Shown: positions 5,985 to 6,080 of the stretch, piece after piece
How the letters are laid out: each line of letters starts with the position of its first letter
Position numbering within the stretch: position 1 is the first letter of the stretch
Assembly: GCA_916710115.1 (NCBI GenBank)
Contig: CAKAOY010000075.1
Location: 1 to 6,080 of the forward strand
Direction of reading: 5' to 3'
DNA: 6,080 nucleotides
DNA from: an uncultured Bergeyella sp.
GTDB taxonomy: Bacteria; Bacteroidota; Bacteroidia; Flavobacteriales; Weeksellaceae
Position numbers and translations under genes: made by a program
The notes under the pieces: generated by a model
The model's input: only the letters and a program-made list of their open reading frames with translations
The model's database searches: none
What the model was told of the DNA's origin: nothing

Positions 5985-6080
5985 TTACAAAATTCTGTTC
6001 GATTTAATGACTCTTCGTTCTTTTTTATCTGTATCTTTATGGATTTTTTTTGTACCCTCGTACATTTCAAATTGGAAGAA
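5985..6080 (-). CDS. C-terminal end of an unidentified gene converging on cysN (5' end outside window)
   Basis: On the minus strand a frame is open from the right edge to a TAA at 5987-5985, immediately followed by a second in-frame TAA, giving the last 31 residues of a protein. They start FFQFEMYEGTKKIHKD and end in the very basic stretch KKERRVIKSNRIL. The stop lies at the edge of the bidirectional terminator, as expected for a convergent gene. The neighbouring minus-strand frame from 6070 to 5882 runs through the terminator into cysN and is less plausible. A basic, charged tail after aromatic residues could be the cytoplasmic end of a membrane protein, but 31 residues are too few to name a family. 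Both the gene call and any function remain uncertain. Confidence 0.6.
   Translation of the reverse strand, partial: FFQFEMYEGTKKIHKDTDKKERRVIKSNRIL

Noticed and set aside
5882..6070. A 62-codon minus-strand frame starting at 6070.
   Set aside because: It would run through the perfect terminator hairpin and 59 bases into the 3' end of cysN; the adjacent frame ending in TAATAA at the hairpin edge is a better gene candidate.

Overview
The window looks like ordinary chromosomal DNA from a member of the Bacteroidota, most likely a flavobacterium of the Chryseobacterium/Riemerella/Bergeyella kind. This rests on the AT-rich sequence, the absence of clear Shine-Dalgarno sites before the start codons (A-rich leaders stand there instead), sequences fitting the flavobacterial -7 promoter box TAnnTTTG, and the Bacteroidota style of several proteins, such as the short CysN and a GpsA reading SRNRNLG. 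The genus is an inference; no rRNA or other marker is present.

Left block (1-1211, + strand): the C-terminal two thirds of gpsA (glycerol-3-phosphate dehydrogenase, cut by the window edge). Six bases later comes a small secreted protein predicted to be an eight-stranded outer-membrane beta-barrel of unknown function. A hairpin with a T-run closes this unit.

Middle block (1271-5940, + strand): a candidate promoter, then yicC (endoribonuclease family), gmk (guanylate kinase), a family 2 glycosyltransferase whose ATG directly follows the gmk stop codon, and cysD and cysN, the two subunits of ATP sulfurylase. No terminator is visible anywhere from yicC to cysN, so the five genes may be read as one transcript. 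The gaps of 57 and 89 bases before cysD and cysN leave room for extra promoters; one TAnnTTTG match lies before cysN. The same 12-base purine-rich leader sits just upstream of both cysD and cysN. CysDN makes adenylylsulfate (APS) from sulfate and ATP using GTP hydrolysis. The enzymes that would use APS (CysH or CysC, sulfite reductase) are not in the window.

Right end (5951-6080): a strong, symmetrical 15-bp hairpin with an A-run before it and a T-run after it, suited to ending transcription from both sides. Beyond it is the C-terminal end of a minus-strand gene running in from outside the window.

I see no mobile element, CRISPR array, tRNA, rRNA, riboswitch or defence system, and no convincing new system. 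The points most worth a second look are the glycosyltransferase placed between gmk and cysDN, the shared leader before cysD and cysN, and the uncharacterised barrel protein behind gpsA.
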